Shown: positions 41,664-53,353, counted from the stretch's first letter. The stretch is DNA of 64,000 nt from Clostridiales bacterium (GCA_022768185.1 JALEMS010000004.1:1-64000); one strand, 5' to 3'. The notes: a model not told the origin generated them from the sequence alone. Translations and numbers: made by a program.

Positions 41664-42839
41664 TCAGATCCGCGCCACGCCGGTGTCGCGTGCAGCCTGC
41701 GCCACAGCCTTCGCCACAGCCGGGCCAACACGCGGATCAAACGCCGCGGGAATGATGTATTCTGCCGTCAGCTCGTCCTCTCCGATCAATTCTGCCAGCG
41801 CGCGGGCCGCAGCCAGCTTCATCTCCTCATTGATCTCGCTGGCGCGCACGTCAAACGCGCCGCGGAAGATGCCCGGGAAGGCCAGCACGTTGTTGATCTG
41901 GTTGGGATAGTCGCTGCGCCCGGTGGCGACCACGGCCGCGCCTGCCGCCTTCGCCTCGTCCGGAAAGATCTCCGGGGTAGGATTGGCACAGGCAAACAGG
42001 ATGGCGTCCTTCGCCATCGTGCGCACCATCTCGCCCGTCACCATCTTCGGCGCGGAAACACCGATGAACACGTCGGCCCCCACCAGCATGTCCACCAGCG
42101 TGCCGGCGCGCTTTTCACGGTTGGTCCGGCGGGCCATGTCCTCCTTGTAGGGATTCATGCCCTCGGGGCGGCCCTCCCAGATCGCGCCGCGCCGGTCGCA
42201 CAGCACGATGTCCGCAAAGCCCGCCGACAGCAGCAGCCGCGCAATGGAGATGGCCGCCGCGCCCGCACCGTTGATGACCACACGCACGTCCTCGCGGCGC
42301 TTACCCACCACGCGCAGCGCGTTGGTCAGGCCGGCCAGCGTGATGATAGCCGTACCGTGCTGGTCGTCGTGAAACACCGGGATGTCGCACTTTTCCTTGA
42401 GCTTTTCCTCGATCTCAAAGCAACGGGGCGCGGCAATGTCCTCGAGGTTGATGCCGCCGAAGCTGCCGGAAATGAGATAGATCGTGTTGACGATCTCGTC
42501 GACGTCCTTGCTGCGGATGCACAGCGGGAAGGCGTCCACCCCGCCGAAGGACTTGAACAGCACGCATTTGCCCTCCATCACCGGCATGCCGGCCTCGGGA
42601 CCGATGTCGCCCAGACCCAGCACCGCCGTGCCGTCGGTCACGACCAGACACAGGTTCCACCGGCGCGTGAGCGTGTAGCTCTTGTCCGGATCCTTCTGAA
42701 TTTCCAGGCAGGGGCGTGCAACGCCCGGCGTGTAGGCAAGCGACAGATCCTCGCGGCCGTCGACCGGCACGCGGGAGACCACCTCAATTTTGCCCTGCCA
42801 CTGCTCGTGCAGGCGCAGGGATTCGCTGGCATAATCCAT
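41664..42839 (-). CDS. NAD(P)-dependent malic enzyme
   Basis: 391 residues, short bacterial type. YASESLRLHEQWQGKIEVV at the start, DLSLAYTPGVARPCLEI, GPEAGMPVMEGKCVLFKSF, PVFHDDQHGTAIITLAGLTN (metal-binding D-D), and VVINGAGAAAISIARLLL for nucleotide binding. Decarboxylates malate to pyruvate, cytosolic. The ATG at 42839 has GAGG at good distance. 43 bases after ligA, last gene of the run. Confidence 0.94.
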   Translation of the reverse strand: MDYASESLRLHEQWQGKIEVVSRVPVDGREDLSLAYTPGVARPCLEIQKDPDKSYTLTRRWNLCLVVTDGTAVLGLGDIGPEAGMPVMEGKCVLFKSFGGVDAFPLCIRSKDVDEIVNTIYLISGSFGGINLEDIAAPRCFEIEEKLKEKCDIPVFHDDQHGTAIITLAGLTNALRVVGKRREDVRVVINGAGAAAISIARLLLSAGFADIVLCDRRGAIWEGRPEGMNPYKEDMARRTNREKRAGTLVDMLVGADVFIGVSAPKMVTGEMVRTMAKDAILFACANPTPEIFPDEAKAAGAAVVATGRSDYPNQINNVLAFPGIFRGAFDVRASEINEEMKLAAARALAELIGEDELTAEYIIPAAFDPRVGPAVAKAVAQAARDTGVARI

Positions 42840-42882
42840 GTGCGTTCCTCTTTCTCTCAAAATATCGCAGTCCGGCTGAAAT

Positions 42883-45499
<2,617 letters not shown>

Positions 45500-45532
45500 G
45501 GGATCACCCCCCGTGCAGTATACGCGGCAGGG

Positions 45533-46783
45533 TCAGTCCATCATTTCCGCCAGCGCCAGCAAAATGCCGAGCCGGCCGGATTCATAGGTCAGCCCGCCCT
45601 GCAGATAGCCGGTGTACGGCGGCTTCATCGGGCCGTCGCACGACAGCTCGATCGACGCGCCCTGCACGAATGCGCCGGCCGCCATGATGACCTCGCAGTC
45701 GTACCCCGGCATTTTCCACGGCTCGGGCGTGACAAAGCTGTCGACCGGCGCGCCGTGCTGAATACCGCGGCAGAAGCGGCGCAGCTTATCTCCGTCGCCG
45801 AAGCAGATCATCTGAATGATGTCGTTTCGCTCCTCAAAGGGGCCGGGCGAGCTTTCCAGGCCGAAGCGCTGCAGCATGGCCGCGCAGAACGCCGCCGTTT
45901 TCAGCGCCTGCGCCACCGTGTGCGGAGCCAGAAACAGGCCCTGATACAGCGTGCGATAGCCGGCCTCCTCGCTGCCGCACTCACCGCCGATGCCCGGCGA
46001 GGTCAGCCGAAAGGCCGCCCGCTCCACCAGGTCGGCACGCCCTGCGACATAGCCGCCTGTCGGAGCCAGGCCGCCGCCGGGATTTTTGATGAGCGAGCCG
46101 GCGATCAGGTCGGCCCCCAGCATGGTCGGCTCAGTCGTACCGACAAACTCGCCGTAGCAGTTATCGCACACACACACCGTCTCCGGCGAAATTTCCTTCA
46201 CGCAGCGGCAGATTTCGCCGATCTCCTCTGACGAGAGTGCGCGCCGCTGCCCGTAGCCGCGGCTGCGCTGGATGGTGACCGCTGCCGGACGGATGCGCCG
46301 CACGGCCTCAGCGATGGCCGGCAGATCCGCCCCGCCGTCGGCGGCCAGCTCCACCTGTGCATAGTCCACGCCGTAAAAGCGCAGCGAGCCGAAGGCGTCG
46401 CCCTGAATGCCGATGGCCTCGCGCAGCGTGTCATACGGCGCGCCGGTCACCGACAGCAGCGTGTCGCCCGGGCGCACCGCGGCAAACAGCGAGGCGGTGA
46501 TGGCATGCGTGCCGTTGACGAAGCTGCGGCGCACCAGCGCGGCCTCCGCGCCGAACACGCGCGCCCAGATGCGGTCGAGCGTGTCGCGCCCGCGGTCGTC
46601 ATAGCCATAGCCTGCCGTGCCGGCAAACAACGTGTCGGACACGCGCTCCTCCTGAAAGGCCTCCAGCACGCGCTGTGTGTTTTTCGAGGCGACCTCGTCG
46701 ATGTGCGCAAACACGCCGGCCAGCTCCTGCTCGGCCTGACGCGCCTGCTCATACAGGGATGCGGGGATTTCCGAAAACTTCAT
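45533..46783 (-). CDS. Methionine gamma-lyase family protein (YnbB-like)
   Basis: 416 residues, fold-type I PLP protein of the Firmicutes YnbB/aluminium-resistance family. SDTLFAGTAGYGYDDRGRDT, RRSFVNGTHAITASLFAAV, CVCDNCYGEFVGTTEPTMLG (Asp for the PLP ring), and GSLIKNPGGGLAPTGGYVAG with the PLP Lys. The C-terminal GPMKPPYTGYLQGGLTYES is also family-typical. Reaction not firmly known despite the name. The start overlaps the murD stop by four bases, so the two are coupled. Confidence 0.9.
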   Translation of the reverse strand: MKFSEIPASLYEQARQAEQELAGVFAHIDEVASKNTQRVLEAFQEERVSDTLFAGTAGYGYDDRGRDTLDRIWARVFGAEAALVRRSFVNGTHAITASLFAAVRPGDTLLSVTGAPYDTLREAIGIQGDAFGSLRFYGVDYAQVELAADGGADLPAIAEAVRRIRPAAVTIQRSRGYGQRRALSSEEIGEICRCVKEISPETVCVCDNCYGEFVGTTEPTMLGADLIAGSLIKNPGGGLAPTGGYVAGRADLVERAAFRLTSPGIGGECGSEEAGYRTLYQGLFLAPHTVAQALKTAAFCAAMLQRFGLESSPGPFEERNDIIQMICFGDGDKLRRFCRGIQHGAPVDSFVTPEPWKMPGYDCEVIMAAGAFVQGASIELSCDGPMKPPYTGYLQGGLTYESGRLGILLALAEMMD

Positions 46784-48174
46784 GGTCTTCTGTGCTCCAG
46801 TTCGTTTACAATGGATTTAAAAGTGTTTCCGCGTTCCTCAAAGTTGCGGAAGTGATCAAAGGAAGAGCAGGCCGGGCTGAGCAGCACGGTATCGCCCGGC
46901 TCGGCGTCTGCCGCCGCGGCCAGCACCGCCTGACGGAAATCGTCGATCACCGTCACCGGCAGCCTTTTCGGGTCATATCCCGGCGCGGCGTACACCGCCG
47001 CGGCAATGGCCTGCGCCGTCTCGCCCGTGAGGTACAGACGCTTGACGCGCTGCACGATCTCTTCGGCCAGCCCGTCAAAGCGCAGATGCTTGTCGTGTCC
47101 GCCGGCGATGAGAATGAGCTTCTTGTCGAAGGCGCGCAGACCGGCGATGGTGCGCGTAGGGCTGGAGGCAATGCTGTCGTTGCAGAAGTCGACGCCCTCA
47201 AGCGTGCGTACCTGCTCGAGCCGGTGCGCCACGCCGCCGAAGCTGCGCGCCACCGCGCGGCAGGCCTCCGCGTCCGCCAGGCCCTGCACAGCGGCGAAGG
47301 CGGCCATGCAGTTGGAAACGTTGTGCTCGCCCGGCAGGCGGATCTCGGAAGCCGGCAGCAGCCGCTCCCGCCGCCCGTCTTCCGCGCGCCAGAGCACGCC
47401 GTCGTCCAGCCATACGCCGTTTTCCACCGGACCGCCGCGGCCGAACCACCGCACCTGTCCCGGCGATTGCGCAGCAAACGAAGCGCACAGCGGGTCCTCC
47501 CGGTTAAGCACCAGGCAGTCCCCCGGCCTCTGATGGCGGAAAATCTGCTTTTTGGCCGTGATGTAGTCATCCAGATCGGGATGAATGTCCAGATGGTTGG
47601 GCGACAGGTTCGTAATGAGCGCCGTGTCCGGCCTGCAGTCCATACTGTGAAGCTGAAAGGACGACAGCTCCAGCACCGCCGCGTCCTCCGGCCGCATGTC
47701 CGGGACCTCGCTGAGCAGCGGACGGCCGATATTGCCGCCCAGATGCACGCGCCGTCCGGCAGCACGCAGCGTCTCGGCGATCAGCGTGGAGGTGGTGGTC
47801 TTCCCGTCCGACCCCGTCACGGCGATCGTCCGGCAGGGGCACACGGCAAAAAACGCCTCCATCTCACTGGTAATGCGCACGCCGCGCTGCGCCGCGCGCA
47901 TCAGCGCCGGGTGCACCGGCAGCAGACTCGGCGCGCGGAACAGGACGTCACAGTCGAGCGTGTCGAGATACTCCGCGCCCAGCTGCAGCACAGCCCCGCG
48001 CGCCTGCCATTCGTCCGCCTGCGCGCCGAGCTGGGCCCGGCTGCGCCGGTCGTGTACCGAGACGGACACGCCCGCCTCCAGCAGCAGCCGGATCAGCGGC
48101 ACGTTGCTCACGCCCGCGCCCACCACGGCCACACGTTTTCCGACCAGCGCAGAAAGATATTCGGATAATGTCAA
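46780..48174 (-). CDS. murD: UDP-N-acetylmuramoylalanine-D-glutamate ligase
   Basis: 464 residues. RVAVVGAGVSNVPLIRLLLE at the N-terminus, ATP loop AVTGSDGKTTTSTLIAETLR, then LSSFQLHSMDCRPDTALITNL, SPNHLDIHPDLDDYI, and NDSIASSPTRTIAGLRAF and LLSPACSSFDHFRNFEERG near the C-terminus. Adds D-Glu to UDP-MurNAc-Ala, cytosolic. Start chosen: TTG at 48174, eight bases after GAGG, giving MTLSEYL as in relatives; a GTG three codons upstream is possible. First gene of the operon ending at malic enzyme. Confidence 0.94.
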   Translation of the reverse strand: MTLSEYLSALVGKRVAVVGAGVSNVPLIRLLLEAGVSVSVHDRRSRAQLGAQADEWQARGAVLQLGAEYLDTLDCDVLFRAPSLLPVHPALMRAAQRGVRITSEMEAFFAVCPCRTIAVTGSDGKTTTSTLIAETLRAAGRRVHLGGNIGRPLLSEVPDMRPEDAAVLELSSFQLHSMDCRPDTALITNLSPNHLDIHPDLDDYITAKKQIFRHQRPGDCLVLNREDPLCASFAAQSPGQVRWFGRGGPVENGVWLDDGVLWRAEDGRRERLLPASEIRLPGEHNVSNCMAAFAAVQGLADAEACRAVARSFGGVAHRLEQVRTLEGVDFCNDSIASSPTRTIAGLRAFDKKLILIAGGHDKHLRFDGLAEEIVQRVKRLYLTGETAQAIAAAVYAAPGYDPKRLPVTVIDDFRQAVLAAAADAEPGDTVLLSPACSSFDHFRNFEERGNTFKSIVNELEHRRP

Positions 48175-48266
48175 ATCATTCACCTCACAGCCGCGTCGTC
48201 TGACAGCGGAGCGCACATGGAAGCGGCCGGAACGCGCGTTCTCCTGTCAGCCGGCGCTATCTGAAT

Positions 48267-48295
48267 ATTATAACCCACCGCCCATTCAAATTCAA
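48267..48295 (-). promoter_or_regulatory. Promoter of the murD operon
   Basis: Minus-strand TTGAAT (plus 48290-48295), 17-base spacer, consensus TATAAT (48267-48272). Its -35 lies only nine bases from the -35 of the divergent rnpB promoter. Confidence 0.78.
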
Positions 48296-48303
48296 CAAAT
48301 ATA

Positions 48304-48332
48304 TTGACGGCCGGGCGCGATCCTGCTAAAAT
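48304..48332 (+). promoter_or_regulatory. Promoter of rnpB
   Basis: TTGACG (48304-48309), 17-base spacer, TAAAAT (48327-48332), seven bases before the RNase P RNA. Confidence 0.82.
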
Positions 48333-48338
48333 ACTTGC

Positions 48339-48684
48339 GCGAGTATGCCGAACGGTCGCGGGTGCAGGCCGAAAGGCCGCATCTGAGGAAAGTCCGGGCT
48401 TCATAGGGCAGGATAACGGGTAACACCCGCCAGGGGCGACCCTCGGACAAGTGCAACAGAGAGATACCGCCGCGCTCCGTGCGCGGTAAGGGTGGAAAGG
48501 CGAGGTAAGAGCTCACCCGCCGGCTGGAGACAGTTCGGCGCTGTAAACTCTATCCGAAGCAACGCCGTGGAGGGACATATGGCCGGCCCGGCCGTCCCGG
48601 GGAGGCGGCTTGAGCGCATCGGCAACGGTGCGTCGAGATAGATGACCGTTTAAGACAGAACCCGGCTTACAGACATACTCGTAC
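48339..48684 (+). ncRNA. rnpB: RNase P RNA
   Basis: The catalytic RNA that trims tRNA 5' ends. Universal blocks are present: GAGGAAAGTCCGGGCTTC at about 48387 and the matching ACAGAACCCGGCTTACAG near the 3' end. Also present are the GTAAGGGTGGAAAGG-GAGGTAAGAG region and AAACTCTATCCG. The ends pair as GAGTATG with CATACTC (P1). About 345 bases; exact ends are estimated. Own promoter and terminator. Confidence 0.95.
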
Positions 48685-48723
48685 CAAAACGCCAGACCGG
48701 CTGCGCCGGTCTGGCGTTTTGGC
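48684..48723 (+). terminator. Terminator of rnpB
   Basis: CCAAAACGCCAGACCGGC pairs with GCCGGTCTGGCGTTTTGG around a short loop; T-run at the 3' arm. Confidence 0.9.
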
Positions 48724-48989
48724 TGTCCGGACGCCTCTGCGCGCCGGAGGCGCGCGTTTTCTCCGGGCGATGCACGGCGTCTGTCTGCCAAACCCAGCAC
48801 GGCAATCCCACATCCCGCAGCACGCCGTGATATCCCTTCGCCGGAAAAACTGCGGAAGGAACGCCAGGCTCCGTATACTTTTCCTGAGTAACGGTATAAT
48901 TCCGGCCGGAAATATGAACAATATGTTAAAAGTTAAAAAATACACAAATTTTCATGCTTTGCTCTGCTGAAAAATCGCAGAAACACACC
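48724..48989. other. Intergenic between rnpB and the Mrp-type operon
   Basis: High-GC first half, AT-rich second half. No gene is recognised. A stray TATAAT at about 48893 lacks a clear -35. Confidence 0.4.
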
Positions 48990-49018
48990 TTGCCTTTTCC
49001 TTCCAACACACTTATAAT
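48990..49018 (+). promoter_or_regulatory. Promoter of the Mrp-type operon
   Basis: TTGCCT (48990-48995), 17-base spacer, consensus TATAAT (49013-49018), 63 bases before the first ATG. Confidence 0.75.
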
Positions 49019-49080
49019 TGTGCTAATCGTTTATTTTCATAATGGGGGAGATTTTTATTTTCCCGTAAGGAGGCGCTGCA

Positions 49081-49542
49081 ATGTACGTGTTAACCTTTGT
49101 GCTGTGGCTCATCCTGAACGCCAGACTCACATGGGAGGTGGCGGGGATGGGACTTGTGCTCACGGCGCTCTTCGGCGTGTTTTTCGGCTGTTTTCTGGAC
49201 TACCGGCCCCGGAATGAGCTGCGTGCCTGGCGGCGTTTCTTCCTGATGCTGGGATACGTCGGCCTGCTGATCCGGGAGGTCATCAAGTCCAACCTCGCCA
49301 TGATCGACATCGTCTGGGACAAAAGCGTGCCCGTCGCGCCGACGCTCATCACCTTTGACGTGCCGTTGCAGACGCGCTTCTGCCGGATGCTGCTGGCCAA
49401 CTCCATCACCCTCACACCCGGCACCATCACCGTCTCTGTGGACGGCAGCCGCTTCACGGTGCATTGTCTCAGCCGCAGCATGATCGAGGGCATTGAAAGC
49501 GGCGGCATCGCCCGTCTGCTCGGAAAAATGGAGGCCGTATGA
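49081..49542 (+). CDS. mrpE: Na+/H+ antiporter subunit E (MrpE/MbhA-like)
   Basis: 153 residues. Two N-terminal helices (about 3-40), LGYVGLLIREVIKSNLAMI, then a soluble beta domain with ANSITLTPGTITVSVDGSRFTVHCL, typical of MrpE. Start ATG has AAGGAGG nine bases before it. First gene of the ten-gene operon; overlaps mrpF by four bases. Membrane subunit of uncertain role in the ion-pumping complex. Confidence 0.92.
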   Translation: MYVLTFVLWLILNARLTWEVAGMGLVLTALFGVFFGCFLDYRPRNELRAWRRFFLMLGYVGLLIREVIKSNLAMIDIVWDKSVPVAPTLITFDVPLQTRFCRMLLANSITLTPGTITVSVDGSRFTVHCLSRSMIEGIESGGIARLLGKMEAV

Positions 49543-49862
49543 TGGACAGATATTATCACATGCTTTACACCGTGGTGCTGCTTGGCCTCGGTGTGGGGCT
49601 GCTGCTGGCGCTCATCCGCTCCATCCGCGGCCCGCGCGTGGCCGACCGCATCATCGGCGTCAACCTCATCGGCACGCTGGGGGCGCTCTGCATCGTTCTG
49701 CTGGCGCTGCTGCTGGAGGAGGGCTTCATCATCGACGTGGCCCTCATCTACTGTCTGGTGAGCTTTCTTGCCGTGATCGTGCTGGCACGCATCTATATTT
49801 CCACAGAAGCTGCAAAGCAGCGTCTGCAGGAAGCGGAGAAGCAGGAGGACGGCTATGAGTAA
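49539..49862 (+). CDS. mrpF: Na+/H+ antiporter subunit F (MrpF/MbhB-like)
   Basis: 107 residues, three membrane helices. LIRSIRGPRVADRIIGVNLIG is the MrpF hallmark, followed by IIDVALIYCLVSFLAVIVLAR. The tail is polar (AAKQRLQEAEKQE). Overlaps mrpE by four and mrpG by eight bases. Confidence 0.92.
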   Translation: MMDRYYHMLYTVVLLGLGVGLLLALIRSIRGPRVADRIIGVNLIGTLGALCIVLLALLLEEGFIIDVALIYCLVSFLAVIVLARIYISTEAAKQRLQEAEKQEDGYE

Positions 49863-50235
49863 TGTCTGGGACGTGATCCGCTTTATTCTGGCCGCAGTGC
49901 TGATGCTCTTCGGCCTGTTTGATATCCTCACCGGCATTGCGGGCACCTTCCGCTTCCGCTATGCCGTCAACCGCATGCATACGGCCGCCACAGTGGACAG
50001 TCTCGGCACGCTTTCACTGGTGCTGGGCGTGCTCGTCGCAGTCGGGTGGGACGCATCGCTCACCCTCAAGCTGATCTTGCTGGTCGCCTTCCTGTGGCTG
50101 ACCAGCCCGCTGTGCGCGCACATGGTGGCCCGGCTCGAGCTGTGGACCAATGACGAGCCGGAGCGGCATATGACCGTTGAGCAGACGTCGGAGGGCGTCT
50201 GCGGCGTTCCCGAACGGAAGGAGGACAACACATGA
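49855..50235 (+). CDS. mrpG: Na+/H+ antiporter subunit G (MrpG/MbhC-like)
   Basis: 126 residues, three helices: LAAVLMLFGLFDILTGIAG, FRYAVNRMHTAATVDSLGTL (MrpG signature, cf. YxRMHAA), LKLILLVAFLWLTSPLCAHM. A polar tail ends it. Overlaps both neighbours. Confidence 0.92.
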   Translation: MSNVWDVIRFILAAVLMLFGLFDILTGIAGTFRFRYAVNRMHTAATVDSLGTLSLVLGVLVAVGWDASLTLKLILLVAFLWLTSPLCAHMVARLELWTNDEPERHMTVEQTSEGVCGVPERKEDNT

Positions 50236-50507
50236 GCGGACTGGAACTGTTTGCCATCCTGCTTCTGGTTCTGATGGCTGTCTGCGCCATTGCGGTGGTT
50301 TTCATCCGCAGGCTGCTCTCAGCCGTGATCGTCTATTCCATTTTCGGCGTTCTGATGTCGATCATGTGGCTGCTGCTGGAGGCGCCGGATCTGGCCATCA
50401 CCGAGGCCGCCGTCGGCGTCGGCATCAGCGGCATGCTGTTCTTCATCCTGCTGCGGCGCATCCATAAGGTGGACCGGCAGAGAAAGGAGGACCCGACCGA
50501 TGAATGA
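50232..50507 (+). CDS. MbhD-like subunit (DUF4040, MrpA C-terminal part)
   Basis: 91 residues, three helices. LLSAVIVYSIFGVLMSIMWL and LEAPDLAITEAAVGVGISGM are the DUF4040/MbhD pattern, with the conserved acidic residues that line the ion path in MbhD or the MrpA tail. In canonical Mrp this domain is fused to MrpA; here, as in archaeal Mbh, it is a separate protein. Overlaps mrpG by four and the next gene by eight bases. Confidence 0.85.
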   Translation: MSGLELFAILLLVLMAVCAIAVVFIRRLLSAVIVYSIFGVLMSIMWLLLEAPDLAITEAAVGVGISGMLFFILLRRIHKVDRQRKEDPTDE

Positions 50508-51429
50508 ACCCCGCTCCCCCGGTTTTGTCGCCAAATGGAAGCGCTGGCGCAAAGGCTCGCCCGAGCTGCTGCGTGATCTGCAGTGTGAGGCGCTGCCGCA
50601 CATGCACCCGGATCGCCGCGCCAAATACGGCTGGGAGGACCGGCCAAAGGCCCCCATCTCCGCGCAGGACCGAAAGCGCCTGCGCAGCATTTACCGGTCC
50701 CTCGCCATCGTAGCCTGCTCGGTCATCTTCCTGTTTTTCCTGGCCACGGCGCTGACGCTGCCGCGCGTCGGCGACCCTGACGCGCCGGCCATGAACGAGG
50801 TGGTCGACCGTTATCTCAACGACAGCATGGAGGAAACCGGCGTGGTCAACACCGTGGCCGGCGTCATCCTCAGCTATCGTGCCTTCGATACGCTGGGCGA
50901 GGCGCACGTGCTGTTTTCCGCACTGGCTGCCGTGATGATCCTGCTGGAGACGCACGCCGTCACAAAGCGCACAAAGCAGGAGCGTCTGCTGCAGCGCGTC
51001 GTCTGGGGCGCGCAGGGCGACCCCATCATGCAGGAGGTCACGCGCATTCTCTTCCCCGCCGTGGCGCTCTTTGGCATTTACGTCATTTTCAACGGCCACC
51101 TGTCTCCCGGCGGCGGCTTCTCCGGCGGCACCGTCTTCGGCGCCTGCCTGATTCTGCATTCGATCGCCTTCGGCGACGACGAGACGCGCCGCTTCTTCAG
51201 CGAACGCATCTTCCTCATCGTCAAGGTCAGCACCCTGCTGGTCTACAGCATCGTCATGTTCGCCTTTTTCTTCACCGGGGCAAACGGCCTGCCCTGGGCC
51301 TTCCCGCTCGGCACGGTGGGCAACATTTTCAGCTCCGGCCACATTCTGCTCGTCAACATTGTAGTCGGTTTTGAGGTTGCCTGCACGATGTACGGCATGT
51401 ACTCGATGTTTGAAAGGGGGCATGTCTGA
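50500..51429 (+). CDS. MbhE-MrpB fusion subunit
   Basis: 309 residues. Residues 1-65 are polar and cytoplasmic, rich in Arg/Lys/Trp (FVAKWKRWRKGSPELL). A helix at about 68-88 leads to GDPDAPAMNEVVDRYLND-SMEETGVVNTVAGVILSYRAFDTLGE, the MbhE pattern (quoted in two parts). From about residue 165 the MrpB part follows: VTRILFPAVALFGIYVIF, GHLSPGGGFSGGTVFGACL, then NIVVGFEVACTMYGMYSMF. In most systems these are separate (MbhE, MbhF/MrpB) or joined to MrpA. Overlaps mrpC by one base. Confidence 0.85.
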   Translation: MNEPRSPGFVAKWKRWRKGSPELLRDLQCEALPHMHPDRRAKYGWEDRPKAPISAQDRKRLRSIYRSLAIVACSVIFLFFLATALTLPRVGDPDAPAMNEVVDRYLNDSMEETGVVNTVAGVILSYRAFDTLGEAHVLFSALAAVMILLETHAVTKRTKQERLLQRVVWGAQGDPIMQEVTRILFPAVALFGIYVIFNGHLSPGGGFSGGTVFGACLILHSIAFGDDETRRFFSERIFLIVKVSTLLVYSIVMFAFFFTGANGLPWAFPLGTVGNIFSSGHILLVNIVVGFEVACTMYGMYSMFERGHV

Positions 51430-51803
51430 TGCTGGAACTGCTCCGCTCCAATTACATTGAATGCTTTGCCATGTTCCTGTACGCCGTCGGCCTGTTCACG
51501 CTGATCCTCGACAAAAATCTGGTCAAGAAGATCATCGGCATGGACATCATGGACTCTGCGGTCTATCTGCTGCTCGGCTCCATGGGCTATATCCGGGGCG
51601 GCAAGGCGCCCATCCTCACCGAGGGCGTGGAAACCTACGTTTCCCCGCTGCCCACGGGTCTGGTCCTCACCGGCATCGTCGTGTCGGTCAGCGTCAGCGC
51701 GCTGATGATGGCGCTCGCCATCCGGCTCTATGGAAAATACCACACGCTGGATATCGACGAGATCTACCTGCTCGCCAGGCGCGGAGAGGGGGAGAACGTA
51801 TGA
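51429..51803 (+). CDS. mrpC: Na+/H+ antiporter subunit C (MrpC/NuoK-like)
   Basis: 124 residues, three helices, NuoK-like. AMFLYAVGLFTLILDKNLVKKIIG at the start (core LILDKNLVKKIIGMDI), then LPTGLVLTGIVVSVSVSALM, the conserved MrpC segment. Overlaps the first pump gene by four bases. Confidence 0.92.
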   Translation: MLELLRSNYIECFAMFLYAVGLFTLILDKNLVKKIIGMDIMDSAVYLLLGSMGYIRGGKAPILTEGVETYVSPLPTGLVLTGIVVSVSVSALMMALAIRLYGKYHTLDIDEIYLLARRGEGENV

Positions 51804-53341
51804 GACCGGTCTTTTATAACTTCCCGATGGTCTCCATCGTGCTCTCGCTTGTGTGCGCTGTGATCTCCTCGGTGCTGCGCGGTCGGGCTGCGCGAACACT
51901 GTCGCTGTTTCTGTGTACGGCGGTCGCGGTGCTCTCGGCCTGCACACTGGGGTATACGGTATCCTGCGGCGAGGAGCTGACCTACGTCATGGGCCGGTTT
52001 CCCGCCCCGTGGGGCAACGAGATCCGCTTCGGCATCGTCGAGCCGCTCATCGCCCTGTCCTTCAGCATCGTTCTGCTGCTGTGCATCGTCGGCGGGAAAA
52101 AGCAGCTGCAGCGCGACATCGACACGGGCAAGGCAAACCTTTATTATGTCATGATCGATCTGGTGCAGGCAGCGCTGCTGACCCTGTCGTACACCAACGA
52201 CATCTTCACCGCCTTCGTCTTCGTCGAAATCTGCACCATTTCCTCCAGCGGCCTGCTGATGATCCGCGGCCTCGGCCGCACCACGCTGGCCTCCATCCGC
52301 TATCTGGTGTTCAGCCTGGTCGGCTCGGGCCTGTTCCTCATCGGGTGCGTGCTCATCTACGGCGTCACCGGACATCTGCTCATGCCGTTTATCAAGGAGC
52401 AGATTGCCGTGCTCTGGGCCACTGGACAGTACCGGCTGCCGCTGCTGATGATTGTCGGGCTGATCACGATGGGGCTTGCCATCAAGAGCGGCATGTGGCC
52501 CTTCCACTTCTGGATGCCCGACACCTACAGCTACACCACCCCCGCCTCCTCCGGCATTCTGTCTGGCCTCATCTCCAAAATCTACATTCTCCTGCTGCTG
52601 CGCTTTGTCTTCTGCGTGTTCGGCACAGAGGTGTTCTATGCCACCGGCATTGCCGCCGTGCTGTTTGTGTGCGGGCTGGCCGGGATGCTGTTCGGCTCGC
52701 TGCGCGCCATCCGCGAAAACCACATCATGCGTATGCTGGCCTTCTCCTCAGCGGCACAGATCGGCTACATTTATATGGGCATCGGTCTGTCTCCGGCACT
52801 GGGCGTTGCAGCCGCCGTGCTGCACATCCTGTGCCACGCCGTCACTAAGCCCCCGCTGTTTCTTGCCGCTGCCGAGCTGACGGACGCCGCCGGCGGCAGC
52901 GCCCGCTTTGCCGATCTGCAGGGTGCGGCATACCGTGCGCCGATGTCCGCCGCCGTGTTCCTGATCGGCTCGCTGTCGATGGTGGGCATTCCGCTCCTCT
53001 TCGGCTTCATTACGAAATTCCGCTTTGCTGCCGCAGCCATCACGGGCGGCGGCTGGATGATGCTGCCGGCGCTGGTCATGCTGGCCGTCAGCACCGTTCT
53101 CAACACCATGTACCTGCTGCGCACGGTGCTGCGCATCTACTCCACGAGGCTTGAGCCGGAGGAGCACGGCCCCGCCCGCGAGGCGGGCGAACCGCCGATG
53201 GCGCCCGAGCCGGTTCCGCACCTGCACTCCGGAGCATGCTTTGCCGGGGCAACGGGCGTGTTCTGCGCGCTCAACGTGGCCTTCGGCGTGTGGTCGCAGC
53301 CGCTGTGGGATCTGCTGGTCCGCGGCCTGCAGCTGCTTTAA
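51800..53341 (+). CDS. Antiporter-like subunit 1 (MrpD/NuoN type)
   Basis: 513 residues, about 14 helices, complex I antiporter-like fold. Key residues retained: Glu at about 143 (TAFVFVEICTISSS) and Lys at about 229 (GLAIKSGMWPFHFWMPDTY), the charged pair of the proton channel. A polar loop near residues 445-470 (RLEPEEHGPAREAGEPP) precedes the last helix. The ATG at 51800 overlaps the mrpC stop, which sets the start. First of four such subunits in the operon; position matches MbhH/MrpD. Confidence 0.92.
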   Translation: MRPVFYNFPMVSIVLSLVCAVISSVLRGRAARTLSLFLCTAVAVLSACTLGYTVSCGEELTYVMGRFPAPWGNEIRFGIVEPLIALSFSIVLLLCIVGGKKQLQRDIDTGKANLYYVMIDLVQAALLTLSYTNDIFTAFVFVEICTISSSGLLMIRGLGRTTLASIRYLVFSLVGSGLFLIGCVLIYGVTGHLLMPFIKEQIAVLWATGQYRLPLLMIVGLITMGLAIKSGMWPFHFWMPDTYSYTTPASSGILSGLISKIYILLLLRFVFCVFGTEVFYATGIAAVLFVCGLAGMLFGSLRAIRENHIMRMLAFSSAAQIGYIYMGIGLSPALGVAAAVLHILCHAVTKPPLFLAAAELTDAAGGSARFADLQGAAYRAPMSAAVFLIGSLSMVGIPLLFGFITKFRFAAAAITGGGWMMLPALVMLAVSTVLNTMYLLRTVLRIYSTRLEPEEHGPAREAGEPPMAPEPVPHLHSGACFAGATGVFCALNVAFGVWSQPLWDLLVRGLQLL

Positions 53342-53353
53342 GGGGGTGCGGAC

